From assembly GCF_002298975.1 (NCBI RefSeq), contig NZ_DBMV01000007.1, positions 1-50,691 of the forward strand: a stretch of DNA of 50,691 nt. Direction: 5' to 3'. The position numbers and the translations under genes were made by a program. The notes under the pieces were generated by a model. That model was not told the DNA's origin and ran no database searches. It saw only the letters and a list, made by a program, of their open reading frames with translations. Every line of letters begins with the position of its first letter. Position 1 is the stretch's first letter. Source of the DNA: Ralstonia sp. UBA689 (GTDB lineage: Bacteria; Pseudomonadota; Gammaproteobacteria; Burkholderiales; Burkholderiaceae). Shown here one piece after another: positions 17,829 to 27,066 of the stretch.

Positions 17829-18509
17829 ATGTCGAAACCCGCTACACCCAAGCCAACCGAATCTGCCGTTGAAGCCACGACAGAAGCCGACGCCGCGCCA
17901 CGCCGCAAGCGCGGCCGCCCCGCGCAGGACGCCAACGAAGGGCTGCGCCGCGCACTGATCGAGCAATCGGCCCGGCTGTTCCGCGAGAAGGGTTACGGCA
18001 ACACCACGGTGCGCGACATTGCTGCCGCCACGGGCGTGCATGCCGGAAGCTGGTTCTACTACTTCAAGACCAAGCAGGACATCCTGCAAGCCGTGATCGA
18101 GCACGGCCTGACGGTGGCGCTGGCCGACATCGAGGCCATCGACGTTGACGGCCTGCCGCCTCGCGAGGCGATGCGGCAGCTCGTGCGCGCGCACCTCTAC
18201 ACACTGCTCGCGCCCCACCAGGACTTCATTCCGGTGATGCTGTATGAATGGCGCTCGCTGGAGCCGCAAGCGCAGGAACGCATCATCGCGCTCAAGGACC
18301 GCTACGAAGGCATCTGGACGCGCGTCATTGAACGCCTGCGCGCATCAGGCGAATGGGCCCAGCCAACACCGGTAGACCGCCTGCTGATGTTCGGCGCGCT
18401 CAACTGGACGGCGCAGTGGTATCAGGCCGGCGCGGGCATCAGCATCGATGCGCTGGCCGATCAGGCGGTGCTGTTCATCCTGCGTACGCCGCCCAAACCG
18501 GCAGCCTGA
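17829..18509 (+). CDS. TetR/AcrR-family transcriptional regulator
   Basis: A 226-residue regulator. A basic, low-complexity N-terminus (RRKRGRPAQ) precedes the TetR helix-turn-helix: IEQSARLFREKGYGNTTVRDIAAATGVHAGSWFYYFKTK, about residues 45-85. The rest is an all-helical ligand domain. It converges on the eight-gene minus-strand operon, its stop being 13 bases from that operon's last stop, and is the only TetR gene in the window, so it is the best candidate for an AtuR-like regulator. In Pseudomonas, AtuR is divergent from atuA instead. A hairpin AGCGGC/GCCGCT at 17,778-17,794 lies upstream. Confidence 0.88.
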   Translation: MSKPATPKPTESAVEATTEADAAPRRKRGRPAQDANEGLRRALIEQSARLFREKGYGNTTVRDIAAATGVHAGSWFYYFKTKQDILQAVIEHGLTVALADIEAIDVDGLPPREAMRQLVRAHLYTLLAPHQDFIPVMLYEWRSLEPQAQERIIALKDRYEGIWTRVIERLRASGEWAQPTPVDRLLMFGALNWTAQWYQAGAGISIDALADQAVLFILRTPPKPAA

Positions 18510-18522
18510 GCGCTCTTATCGC

Positions 18523-20109
18523 TTACCGCGCATCGACATCGAACAGCGCCTGGTTGGCGCCGCGCAGCACATGCTTCTGGATCTTGCCAGTGGCCGTCAT
18601 CGGCAGCTTGTCGACCACGGCGATGTGCTTGGGCACCTCGAAGCCTGCCAAGTGTTCCCGGCAATGGGCCTGCAAGGCTGCGGCGTCGGCCTGTGCATCA
18701 GGCTTGAGGCAAACGAACGCCGCCACTGCTTCCACCCAATGCACATGCGGCAACCCGACCACTGCCGCGTTCGCCACCGCCGGATGGCGCAGCAGCACCT
18801 CCTCCACTTTGACCGACGGCACATTCTCGCCGCCGGTCTTGATCATGTCCTTGATGCGGTCTTTGAACTGGAGCTGGCCGTCGTCATCCCACATACCGAG
18901 GTCGCCGGTGTGGTGCCAGCCGAAGCGGCGCGCGTTGGCGGTGGCCTGCGGGTCCTTGTAATAGCCCAGCATGACGTTGGGGCCGCGGTGCACGATCTCA
19001 CCCAACTGGCCGGGGCCGAGCAGATTGCCCTGGTCATCCATCACCGCCGCTTCGTTGACCATGCATGGCTGGCCCCAGTAGTTGCCGGTGTGCCGCAACT
19101 GCTGGTCGGGGGCGAAGTACATCGTCATCGGGAAGATTTCGGTCTGGCCGGAGCCGAGCGCAAAGTTTGGGCACACCTCGGCAATCAGACGCTCGAGCAG
19201 CGGCTTCGCCATCGGCGCCATCGCATACAGGCACAGACGCAGGCTGGAGAGATCACGCTGTGCGCGCAGCGGATGATGCAGCAGCGCGGCGTACATGAGC
19301 GGCAGGCCGAACAGTTGCGTAATACGCTCGGTGGCAATGGCGTCGAGCAACATGGCGGGATCAAACCCCCGCTGGATCACCAGCGTCGCGCCCAACGTGA
19401 TGGCGGAAGCGGCGGTCGCAAACTGCGCGCAGTGGAACATCGGCAGGAGGCACGAGAACACGTCGGCCGCATTCAGGTTCAGGCCGGCAATGTTCGACAT
19501 CAGCGCCGCATGCACCGAGCGGTGCGAATGCATGGCGCCCTTGGGCCGGCCGGTGGTGCCGCTGGTGTACATGATGAGCGCGAGGTCGCGTTCGTCGATG
19601 ATGACGGCGGGCAGCGTATCGGCGTGGCCTTGCAGCGCCTGCGCGACGGTCAGCGGGCCGCCGACGGCCGGCTCGCCAAAGCCGACATGCACCGGCAGGT
19701 TCAATGCCGCCAGCGTGTCGCGCAGCGGGGGGAGCAGTGGCGCATCGACAATCACATGCCGCGCCTCGGCGTGTTCGAGGATGTAGCGCACATCATCTGG
19801 GGCGAGCATCGCATTGATGGGCACCCACACCAGCCCCGCCTTGAGGATGCCGTACGCCGCCACCAGGAACTGCGCCGAGTTTCCGCAAACCATGGCGACC
19901 TTGTCACCGGGCTTGAGGCCGCTGGCAAGCAAGTGATGCGCGTAGCGGTTGCTGTCTGCGTTGAGTTCGGCGTAGCTGATGCGGCGCGGGCCATCGACAA
20001 GGGCCTTCTTGGCGCCGAACTTGCGCGCACTGCGATGTAACGTATCGCCGAGCGCCACCCGGTTCAGCAGGTTGGCTTCCAGCGTGGTGTCTGGCGTGGC
20101 TTCGAACAT
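18523..20109 (-). CDS. atuH: Acyl-CoA synthetase (AMP-binding), AtuH-like
   Basis: A 528-residue adenylate-forming ligase that makes acyl-CoA from a carboxylic acid, ATP and CoA. The P-loop-like YTSGTTGRPKG, the HTGDLGMWD core, the KDRIKDMIKTGGENV hinge and the C-terminal lysine in TATGKIQK are intact. The start at 20,109 (CAGGAG upstream) is preferred over an in-frame ATG 33 bases earlier. It is the last gene of the minus-strand operon, as atuH is in Pseudomonas, and would activate citronellate/geranate or a similar acid. The gene symbol is by analogy; acyl specificity is not visible. Confidence 0.88.
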   Translation of the reverse strand: MFEATPDTTLEANLLNRVALGDTLHRSARKFGAKKALVDGPRRISYAELNADSNRYAHHLLASGLKPGDKVAMVCGNSAQFLVAAYGILKAGLVWVPINAMLAPDDVRYILEHAEARHVIVDAPLLPPLRDTLAALNLPVHVGFGEPAVGGPLTVAQALQGHADTLPAVIIDERDLALIMYTSGTTGRPKGAMHSHRSVHAALMSNIAGLNLNAADVFSCLLPMFHCAQFATAASAITLGATLVIQRGFDPAMLLDAIATERITQLFGLPLMYAALLHHPLRAQRDLSSLRLCLYAMAPMAKPLLERLIAEVCPNFALGSGQTEIFPMTMYFAPDQQLRHTGNYWGQPCMVNEAAVMDDQGNLLGPGQLGEIVHRGPNVMLGYYKDPQATANARRFGWHHTGDLGMWDDDGQLQFKDRIKDMIKTGGENVPSVKVEEVLLRHPAVANAAVVGLPHVHWVEAVAAFVCLKPDAQADAAALQAHCREHLAGFEVPKHIAVVDKLPMTATGKIQKHVLRGANQALFDVDAR

Positions 20110-20175
20110 GGGACGTCTCCTGTGGGACCGCATGACCTGCACGAAACAACCGAAAGAACAACAAGCGCGGCGCCT

Positions 20176-22170
<1,995 letters not shown>

Positions 22171-22173
22171 CGC

Positions 22174-23331
22174 TCAGCCCTTCTTGCCCGGCAGCGTGTT
22201 CATGTACTTGCAGATGATGCCGAGCATCACCTCGTCCGCGCCGCCGCCGATGGAGCCCAGGCGCCCGTCTCGGTAGTAGCGCGACACCGGGTTGTCCCAC
22301 GTAAAGCCCATGCCGCCCCAGAACTGCATGCACGCATCCGGCACGACGCGCGCGAGGCGTCCGGCCTTGAGCTTGGCCATGGAAGCCAGCTCGGTCACAT
22401 CCTGCCCGTGGATGTAGAGATCGCACGCGCGGTAGGTGAGCGCACGCAATGCCTCCACCTCGGTCTTCAACTCGGCCAGCTTGAAGTGCACCCACTGGTT
22501 GTCGAGCAGGCTGGCGCCGAACAGCTTGCGCTCGCGGCCATACTCGATGGTGGTGTCGATGCACATCATCATCGACTCCAGGCTGCTGGCCGCCGCCCAC
22601 ATGCGCTCCTCCTGAAACTGCAGCATCTGGTACGTAAAGCCCTTGCCCTCCTCGCCGATGCGGTAGCGCTGCGGCACGCGCACGTCGTCAAAGTAGATGA
22701 GGCCGGTGTCCGACGAATTCATGCCGATCTTGCGGATCTTCTTGCCGACTGACACCCCCTTCGTGTTCATCGGCACGATGATGAGCGACTTGTTGCGGTG
22801 CGCAGCATCGTCCGACGTGTTGGCCAGCAGGCACATCCAGTCGGCCTGCAGGCTGTTGGTGATCCACATCTTGCTGCCGTTGATGACGTAGTCGTCGCCG
22901 TCCTTGCGCGCGGTGGTCTTGATGCCGGCCACGTCGGACCCGGCGCTCGGTTCCGACACGCCGATGCACGCCACCGCGTCGCCGGTGATGGCGGGCGCGA
23001 GAAACTGCGCGCGCAGTTCATCCGAGCCGAAGCGGGCGAGTGCGGGCGTTGCCATGTCGGTCTGCACGCCGATGGCCATCGGCACGCCGCCGCAGCGAAT
23101 GTGGCCGAGCGTCTCGGCCATTGCCATCGCATACGAATAGTCGAGGCCCAGCCCGCCGAACTCGGTCGGCTTGGCAATGCCAAGAAAGCCCAACTCGCCC
23201 ATCTTCTTGAAGAGCTGCTTGGCGGGAAACATCTCAGCCTCTTCCCACTCGTCGACGTGCGGGTTGATGTCGCTGTCGATGAAGCGCCTGAGGTTGCGTT
23301 GCAGTTCCTGATGCTCGTGGGTGAAGTGCAT
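22174..23331 (-). CDS. atuD: Acyl-CoA dehydrogenase, AtuD (citronellyl-CoA dehydrogenase)-like
   Basis: A 385-residue acyl-CoA dehydrogenase. Stretches such as MAIGVQTDMATPALARFG, QADWMCLLANTSD, TYQMLQFQEER and SIGGGADEVMLGIICK match what I remember of Pseudomonas AtuD. The short-chain-type catalytic Glu near the C-terminus is replaced (GGGADE), while E242 in FQEERM sits in the isovaleryl-/long-chain-type helix-G position, suiting a branched or bulky substrate. The likely reaction is citronellyl-CoA to geranyl-CoA (cis or trans), feeding the carboxylase encoded on both sides. Adjacent genes are 3 and 51 bases away. Confidence 0.88.
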   Translation of the reverse strand: MHFTHEHQELQRNLRRFIDSDINPHVDEWEEAEMFPAKQLFKKMGELGFLGIAKPTEFGGLGLDYSYAMAMAETLGHIRCGGVPMAIGVQTDMATPALARFGSDELRAQFLAPAITGDAVACIGVSEPSAGSDVAGIKTTARKDGDDYVINGSKMWITNSLQADWMCLLANTSDDAAHRNKSLIIVPMNTKGVSVGKKIRKIGMNSSDTGLIYFDDVRVPQRYRIGEEGKGFTYQMLQFQEERMWAAASSLESMMMCIDTTIEYGRERKLFGASLLDNQWVHFKLAELKTEVEALRALTYRACDLYIHGQDVTELASMAKLKAGRLARVVPDACMQFWGGMGFTWDNPVSRYYRDGRLGSIGGGADEVMLGIICKYMNTLPGKKG

Positions 23332-23382
23332 GGTGTTTCGCTCCGGTGGTCCTGACTGATTCGCTTGTTTGTGTGGGCGCGG

Positions 23383-25002
23383 CTACGGTCGCGCAACGCC
23401 GAACTGGATGGGATGCAGCACACGGCGGCGCGCCTCGTCGCACACGGCCAGCACGCAGGCCAGCACCTTGCGCGTGTCGCGCGGGTCAATCACGCCGTCA
23501 TCCAACAGGCGGCCCGAGATGGTGAACGCGCCGGACTGCCGCTCGAAGGTGTCGATCACCTTGGCGCGCATTGCCTCGATGGCCTCGTGGTCGACGGTCT
23601 GCGTCTTGCGCTGCATGCTGGCGGCCATGACGGTAGCCATCGTGCCGGCGGCCTGTTCGGCGCCCATCACTGCGGTCTTGGCGTTGGGCCAACTGAAGCA
23701 GAAATCCGGGAAGAAGCCGCGCCCCGACATGCCATAGTTTCCCGCCCCGAACGACGCGCCGCAGTGCACAGTAATGCGCGGCACGGTAGCGTTGGACATG
23801 GCCTGGATCATCTTCGAGCCGTGCTTGATCATGCCCGCCTGCTCCGACGCCTTGCCGACGATGAAGCCCGTGGTGTTCTGCAGGTAGAGCAGCGGCGTAT
23901 CGGACTGACAGGACGCCTGGATGAAGTGCACCACCTTTGTGGCACCCGCCGGGTCGAGCGGCCCGTTGTTCGTAATGACGCCGACGCGCATGCCACAGAT
24001 GGCCGCATGCCCGGTGATCGTCGCGGGTCCGTAGTCGGGCTTGAACTCCAGGAAATCCGACCCGTCGGCAATGCGTGCGATGACCTCCCGCATGTCGAGC
24101 GGTTTGCGGTGATCGGTCAGCGCAATGCCGAGCAGTTCTTCCGCATCGAAGCGCGGCGGTGCATACGGCCGATCCGGCGCCGGCACATCGCGGTTCCAAT
24201 CCAGCGCAGCCACGAGTTCGCGCGCGATGCGCAGCGCATCCGCATCGTCTTCGGCCAGGTATTCAGCCAGGCCCGAGGTGGTGGCGTGCATCTCGGCGCC
24301 GCCCAGTTCCTCTTCGGTAGCGATTTCGCCCGTAGCCGCCTTCAGCAGCGGCGGGCCGGCCAGGAACGCGCGCGCGCGGTCACGCACCATCACCACGTAA
24401 TCCGACAGACCCGGCATGTACGCGCCGCCGGCCGTGCTCGACCCGTGCACCACGCTGATCACCGGAATGCCCGCCGCCGACAGCCGCGCCAGCCAGTAGA
24501 AGCCGCTGCCCCCGTGGATGAAGGTTTCCACGCGATAGGTCAGCAGATTGGCGCCGGCCGATTCGACCAGGTGGATGAACGGCAGCTTCTGCTCCAATGC
24601 AATCGCCTGCGCACGCTGGAACTTCTCGATGCCCATCGGCTGCACGGCACCGGCGTCGATGCCCGCGTCGTCCACGATGATCATCGCGCGCACGCCGCTC
24701 ACCCAGCCAATGCCAGCGATGAAGCCACCACCGGGAATCGAGCGTGCGGGGTCCGCGTGGTCCAGGCAGAAGCCGGCCAGCGTCGACAGTTCAAGAAACG
24801 GTGCGCCGGCATCGAGCAGGCGGCCAAGCCTGTCACGCGGCAGCAACTGGCCACGCTGCTCAAAGCGCGCGCGCGACGCCTCGGACTTGTCGCGCGTGCG
24901 GGCTTCCAGCGCGCGCAACTGGTCGACCAGCTCCGCGAGTGCGGCGTGGTTCTGCTGGTAAGCGTCGCTCTGCTGGACGATGCGCGATTCAATGGCCGGC
25001 AT
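23383..25002 (-). CDS. atuC: Acyl-CoA carboxylase beta (carboxyltransferase) subunit, geranyl-CoA carboxylase-like
   Basis: A 539-residue carboxyltransferase subunit. Motifs include VESAGANL, GSSTAGGAYMPG, LQNTTGFIVG and GASFGAGNYGMSGRGF. Aligned by eye with the methylcrotonyl paralogue (5,506-7,113), its acyl-pocket segment FIHGGSGFYW has G164 in place of F163 and G167 in place of I166. A Phe-to-Gly exchange is the reported structural difference between methylcrotonyl- and geranyl-CoA carboxylases, so a longer isoprenoid acyl chain should fit. It overlaps the SDR gene by 14 bases, indicating tight coupling. The GCC assignment is well supported but not proven. Confidence 0.9.
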   Translation of the reverse strand: MPAIESRIVQQSDAYQQNHAALAELVDQLRALEARTRDKSEASRARFEQRGQLLPRDRLGRLLDAGAPFLELSTLAGFCLDHADPARSIPGGGFIAGIGWVSGVRAMIIVDDAGIDAGAVQPMGIEKFQRAQAIALEQKLPFIHLVESAGANLLTYRVETFIHGGSGFYWLARLSAAGIPVISVVHGSSTAGGAYMPGLSDYVVMVRDRARAFLAGPPLLKAATGEIATEEELGGAEMHATTSGLAEYLAEDDADALRIARELVAALDWNRDVPAPDRPYAPPRFDAEELLGIALTDHRKPLDMREVIARIADGSDFLEFKPDYGPATITGHAAICGMRVGVITNNGPLDPAGATKVVHFIQASCQSDTPLLYLQNTTGFIVGKASEQAGMIKHGSKMIQAMSNATVPRITVHCGASFGAGNYGMSGRGFFPDFCFSWPNAKTAVMGAEQAAGTMATVMAASMQRKTQTVDHEAIEAMRAKVIDTFERQSGAFTISGRLLDDGVIDPRDTRKVLACVLAVCDEARRRVLHPIQFGVARP

Positions 25003-25876
25003 CGTTGCCCTCCTTGTCTTGCAGCACCTTGGGCGTCACCGCCAGATGGAAACCGTTGAACGGCTCCGCGCCGTGCCGGGGCGCGCGCATCGGCGTGCCC
25101 GGCCGCACGTTGGGCCGGCCGCCGTCCACCCGCAGCGTCGTGCCCGTGATGAACGCCGCGGCCTCCGACAGCAAATACACGATGGCCGCCGACACCTCCG
25201 CCTCGGTGGCAAAGCGCCCCAGCGGCACGGTGCCCGGCATGCTGCGGATGGTCTCGGCCATCCATGGCGGATATGCGTCCATGCCCGAAGAGGCCACATA
25301 GCCCGGCGCCACCGCGTTCACGCGTACGCCGTACTGCGCCCACTCGAACGCCGCCGTCTCGGTCAAGTTGACCATGCCCGCACGCGCCGCACCCGAGTGC
25401 CCCATGTTGGGCATGCCGCCCCACATGTCGGCAACGATGTTGACGATGGCGCCGCCGTGCAACTGCATCGCCTGGTTCAGGCACTCGCGCGCCATCAGGA
25501 AACCGCCCGTCAGGTTGGTCTGCAGCACGGCCTCCCAGCCCTTGGCGGAGATCTCCTTGAGCGGCGCCGGAAACTGTCCGCCCGCGTTGTTGACCAGCGC
25601 GTCGATGCGACCGTGCTCGCCATAGATCTGCGCCACCAGCGCCTGCACCGCCGCCTCGTCGCGGATGTTGCACACATAGGCATGCGCGGTGCCGCCGGCC
25701 TCGACGATCTCGGTGCGCACGGCGGCAAGCTTGTCGGCATTGCGCCCCACCAGCGCCACCGCCGCACCCAGCGACGCCAGCTCATGCGCGGTGCACCGGC
25801 CGATGCCGCTGCCCCCGCCTGTCACGATGGCCACCTGGCCCTGGAACAACCCTGGTCGAAAGACTGAGCGATACAT
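24989..25876 (-). CDS. SDR of the 2,4-dienoyl-CoA reductase type, AtuB/AtuG-like
   Basis: A 295-residue short-chain dehydrogenase with cofactor motif TGGGSGIG (19-26) and NNAGG (96-100). The usual catalytic YxxxK is missing: the aligned segment reads HSGAARAG, giving S161 and R165. That region (HSGAARAG then LTETAAFEW) resembles 2,4-dienoyl-CoA reductases, which also lack the classic pair. Its C-terminus (FNGFHLAVTP) is extended and overlaps the carboxylase start by 14 bases. In Pseudomonas the atu operon encodes two SDRs, AtuB and AtuG; only this one is present here. Reduction of a conjugated terpenoid dienoyl-CoA is a reasonable guess. Confidence 0.85.
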   Translation of the reverse strand: MYRSVFRPGLFQGQVAIVTGGGSGIGRCTAHELASLGAAVALVGRNADKLAAVRTEIVEAGGTAHAYVCNIRDEAAVQALVAQIYGEHGRIDALVNNAGGQFPAPLKEISAKGWEAVLQTNLTGGFLMARECLNQAMQLHGGAIVNIVADMWGGMPNMGHSGAARAGMVNLTETAAFEWAQYGVRVNAVAPGYVASSGMDAYPPWMAETIRSMPGTVPLGRFATEAEVSAAIVYLLSEAAAFITGTTLRVDGGRPNVRPGTPMRAPRHGAEPFNGFHLAVTPKVLQDKEGNDAGH

Positions 25877-25897
25877 GGTGTGTCTCCCTATTGAGCG

Positions 25898-27052
25898 TTA
25901 GACCCAGCCGAGCTGGCGTGCGGCGAGATCGCTGAGGATGTCCTCCGCGCCGCCGCCGATCATGTAGACCTTCACTTCGCGGTAGATCCGCTCCGACTTG
26001 GTGCCGCGCATGAAACCCATGCCGCCGAGCAGTTGCACGGCCGTGTCGGCGCAGAATTGCAAGCTTTGCGTGGCGAAGTTCTTCAGCATGCACAGTTGCG
26101 CGACTGGTGATTCGCCGGCCTGCAGGCGGCGCATCAGATCTTCGAGCAGCGCGCGCGTGGCTTCGATGCGCGTGGCCATCGCCACGAGTTTCTGACGCAC
26201 GGCCTGATGCTGCACCAAGCGCTTGCCGAACGTCTCGCGCTGGCTAGCCCATTCCACAGCTTCGGCCAGGCATACGCGGGCCAGGCCGTAGGCTTGCATC
26301 GCCAGCGCAAGGCGCTCGTGGTTGAAGTTGCGCATGACCAGCGCGAAGCCGGCATTCTCCTGGCCGAGCAGGTTTGCGGCGGGCACGCGGCAGTTGTCGA
26401 AATGCAGTTGTGCCGTGTCGGAGCACCACCAGCCCATCTTCTTGAGCGGCGTGCGTGACAGGCCCGGCGTATCGCCGTCGATCAGCAGCACGGAAATACC
26501 ACCCGCCCCCGGCCCGCCCGTGCGCACGGCCACGGTCAGGTAGTCCGCGCGCATGCCGGAGGTAATGAAGATCTTGCTGCCGTTGACGACGTAGTGATCG
26601 CCGTCGCGCACGGCGCGCGTGGCCAGGTTGGCAACGTCCGACCCGCCCGAGGGCTCGGTGATGGCCAGCGCGCTGATCTTCTCGCCCGACAGGATGGCGG
26701 GCAGCACGCGTGCCTTCAGTTCCGCCGAGCCGCCAGCCACGATGGGCGGTGCGCCGATGGTGTGGCTGAACAGCGAAGCAAGCAACCCGCCGCTGGCTGC
26801 GCGCGTCAGTTCTTCGATCATCGCCAGTTCCATGAACAGGTCGCCCGGCGTGCCGCCGACTTCCTCGGGAAAGCCGAGGCCCAGCAGGCCAAGATCGGCA
26901 GCCTCGCGATACAACTCGCGCGGGAAGGTTTCGGCCTCTTCCCAGGCGTCGATGTTCGGCAGCACGGCCCTGTCGACGAAGCGGCGGACGGTTTCGCGAA
27001 ACGTGTCGTGCTCTGCGTTGAACTGCATGGACGGCAACAGGCCTGCGTACAT
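25898..27052 (-). CDS. Acyl-CoA dehydrogenase, second of the atu-like operon
   Basis: A 384-residue acyl-CoA dehydrogenase with ALAITEPSGGSDVANL, YVVNGSKIFITSG and GGMGFMRGTKSERIYRE. The catalytic base is most likely E246 in FNHERLAL, the isovaleryl-/long-chain-type position, since the short-chain position reads GGGAED. It is clearly diverged from the AtuD-like enzyme in the same operon. The GTACATG start at 27,052 has GAGG upstream; an internal ATG at 27,028 has no comparable site. In the pathway it might oxidise a shortened chain, for example a later beta-oxidation intermediate of the terpenoid. Confidence 0.88.
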   Translation of the reverse strand: MYAGLLPSMQFNAEHDTFRETVRRFVDRAVLPNIDAWEEAETFPRELYREAADLGLLGLGFPEEVGGTPGDLFMELAMIEELTRAASGGLLASLFSHTIGAPPIVAGGSAELKARVLPAILSGEKISALAITEPSGGSDVANLATRAVRDGDHYVVNGSKIFITSGMRADYLTVAVRTGGPGAGGISVLLIDGDTPGLSRTPLKKMGWWCSDTAQLHFDNCRVPAANLLGQENAGFALVMRNFNHERLALAMQAYGLARVCLAEAVEWASQRETFGKRLVQHQAVRQKLVAMATRIEATRALLEDLMRRLQAGESPVAQLCMLKNFATQSLQFCADTAVQLLGGMGFMRGTKSERIYREVKVYMIGGGAEDILSDLAARQLGWV

Positions 27053-27066
27053 GGTCGCCTCGTTGG

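Noticed and set aside
16460..17935. 491-residue minus-strand frame
   Set aside because: It lies opposite the MBL hydrolase and TetR genes, both with clear motifs; its Arg/His/Ala-rich composition is the usual antisense artefact of high-GC codon bias.
18448..20040. 530-residue plus-strand frame
   Set aside because: Antisense of the acyl-CoA ligase; no family motif.
23365..25059. 564-residue plus-strand frame
   Set aside because: Antisense of the carboxyltransferase subunit, which has all its motifs on the minus strand.
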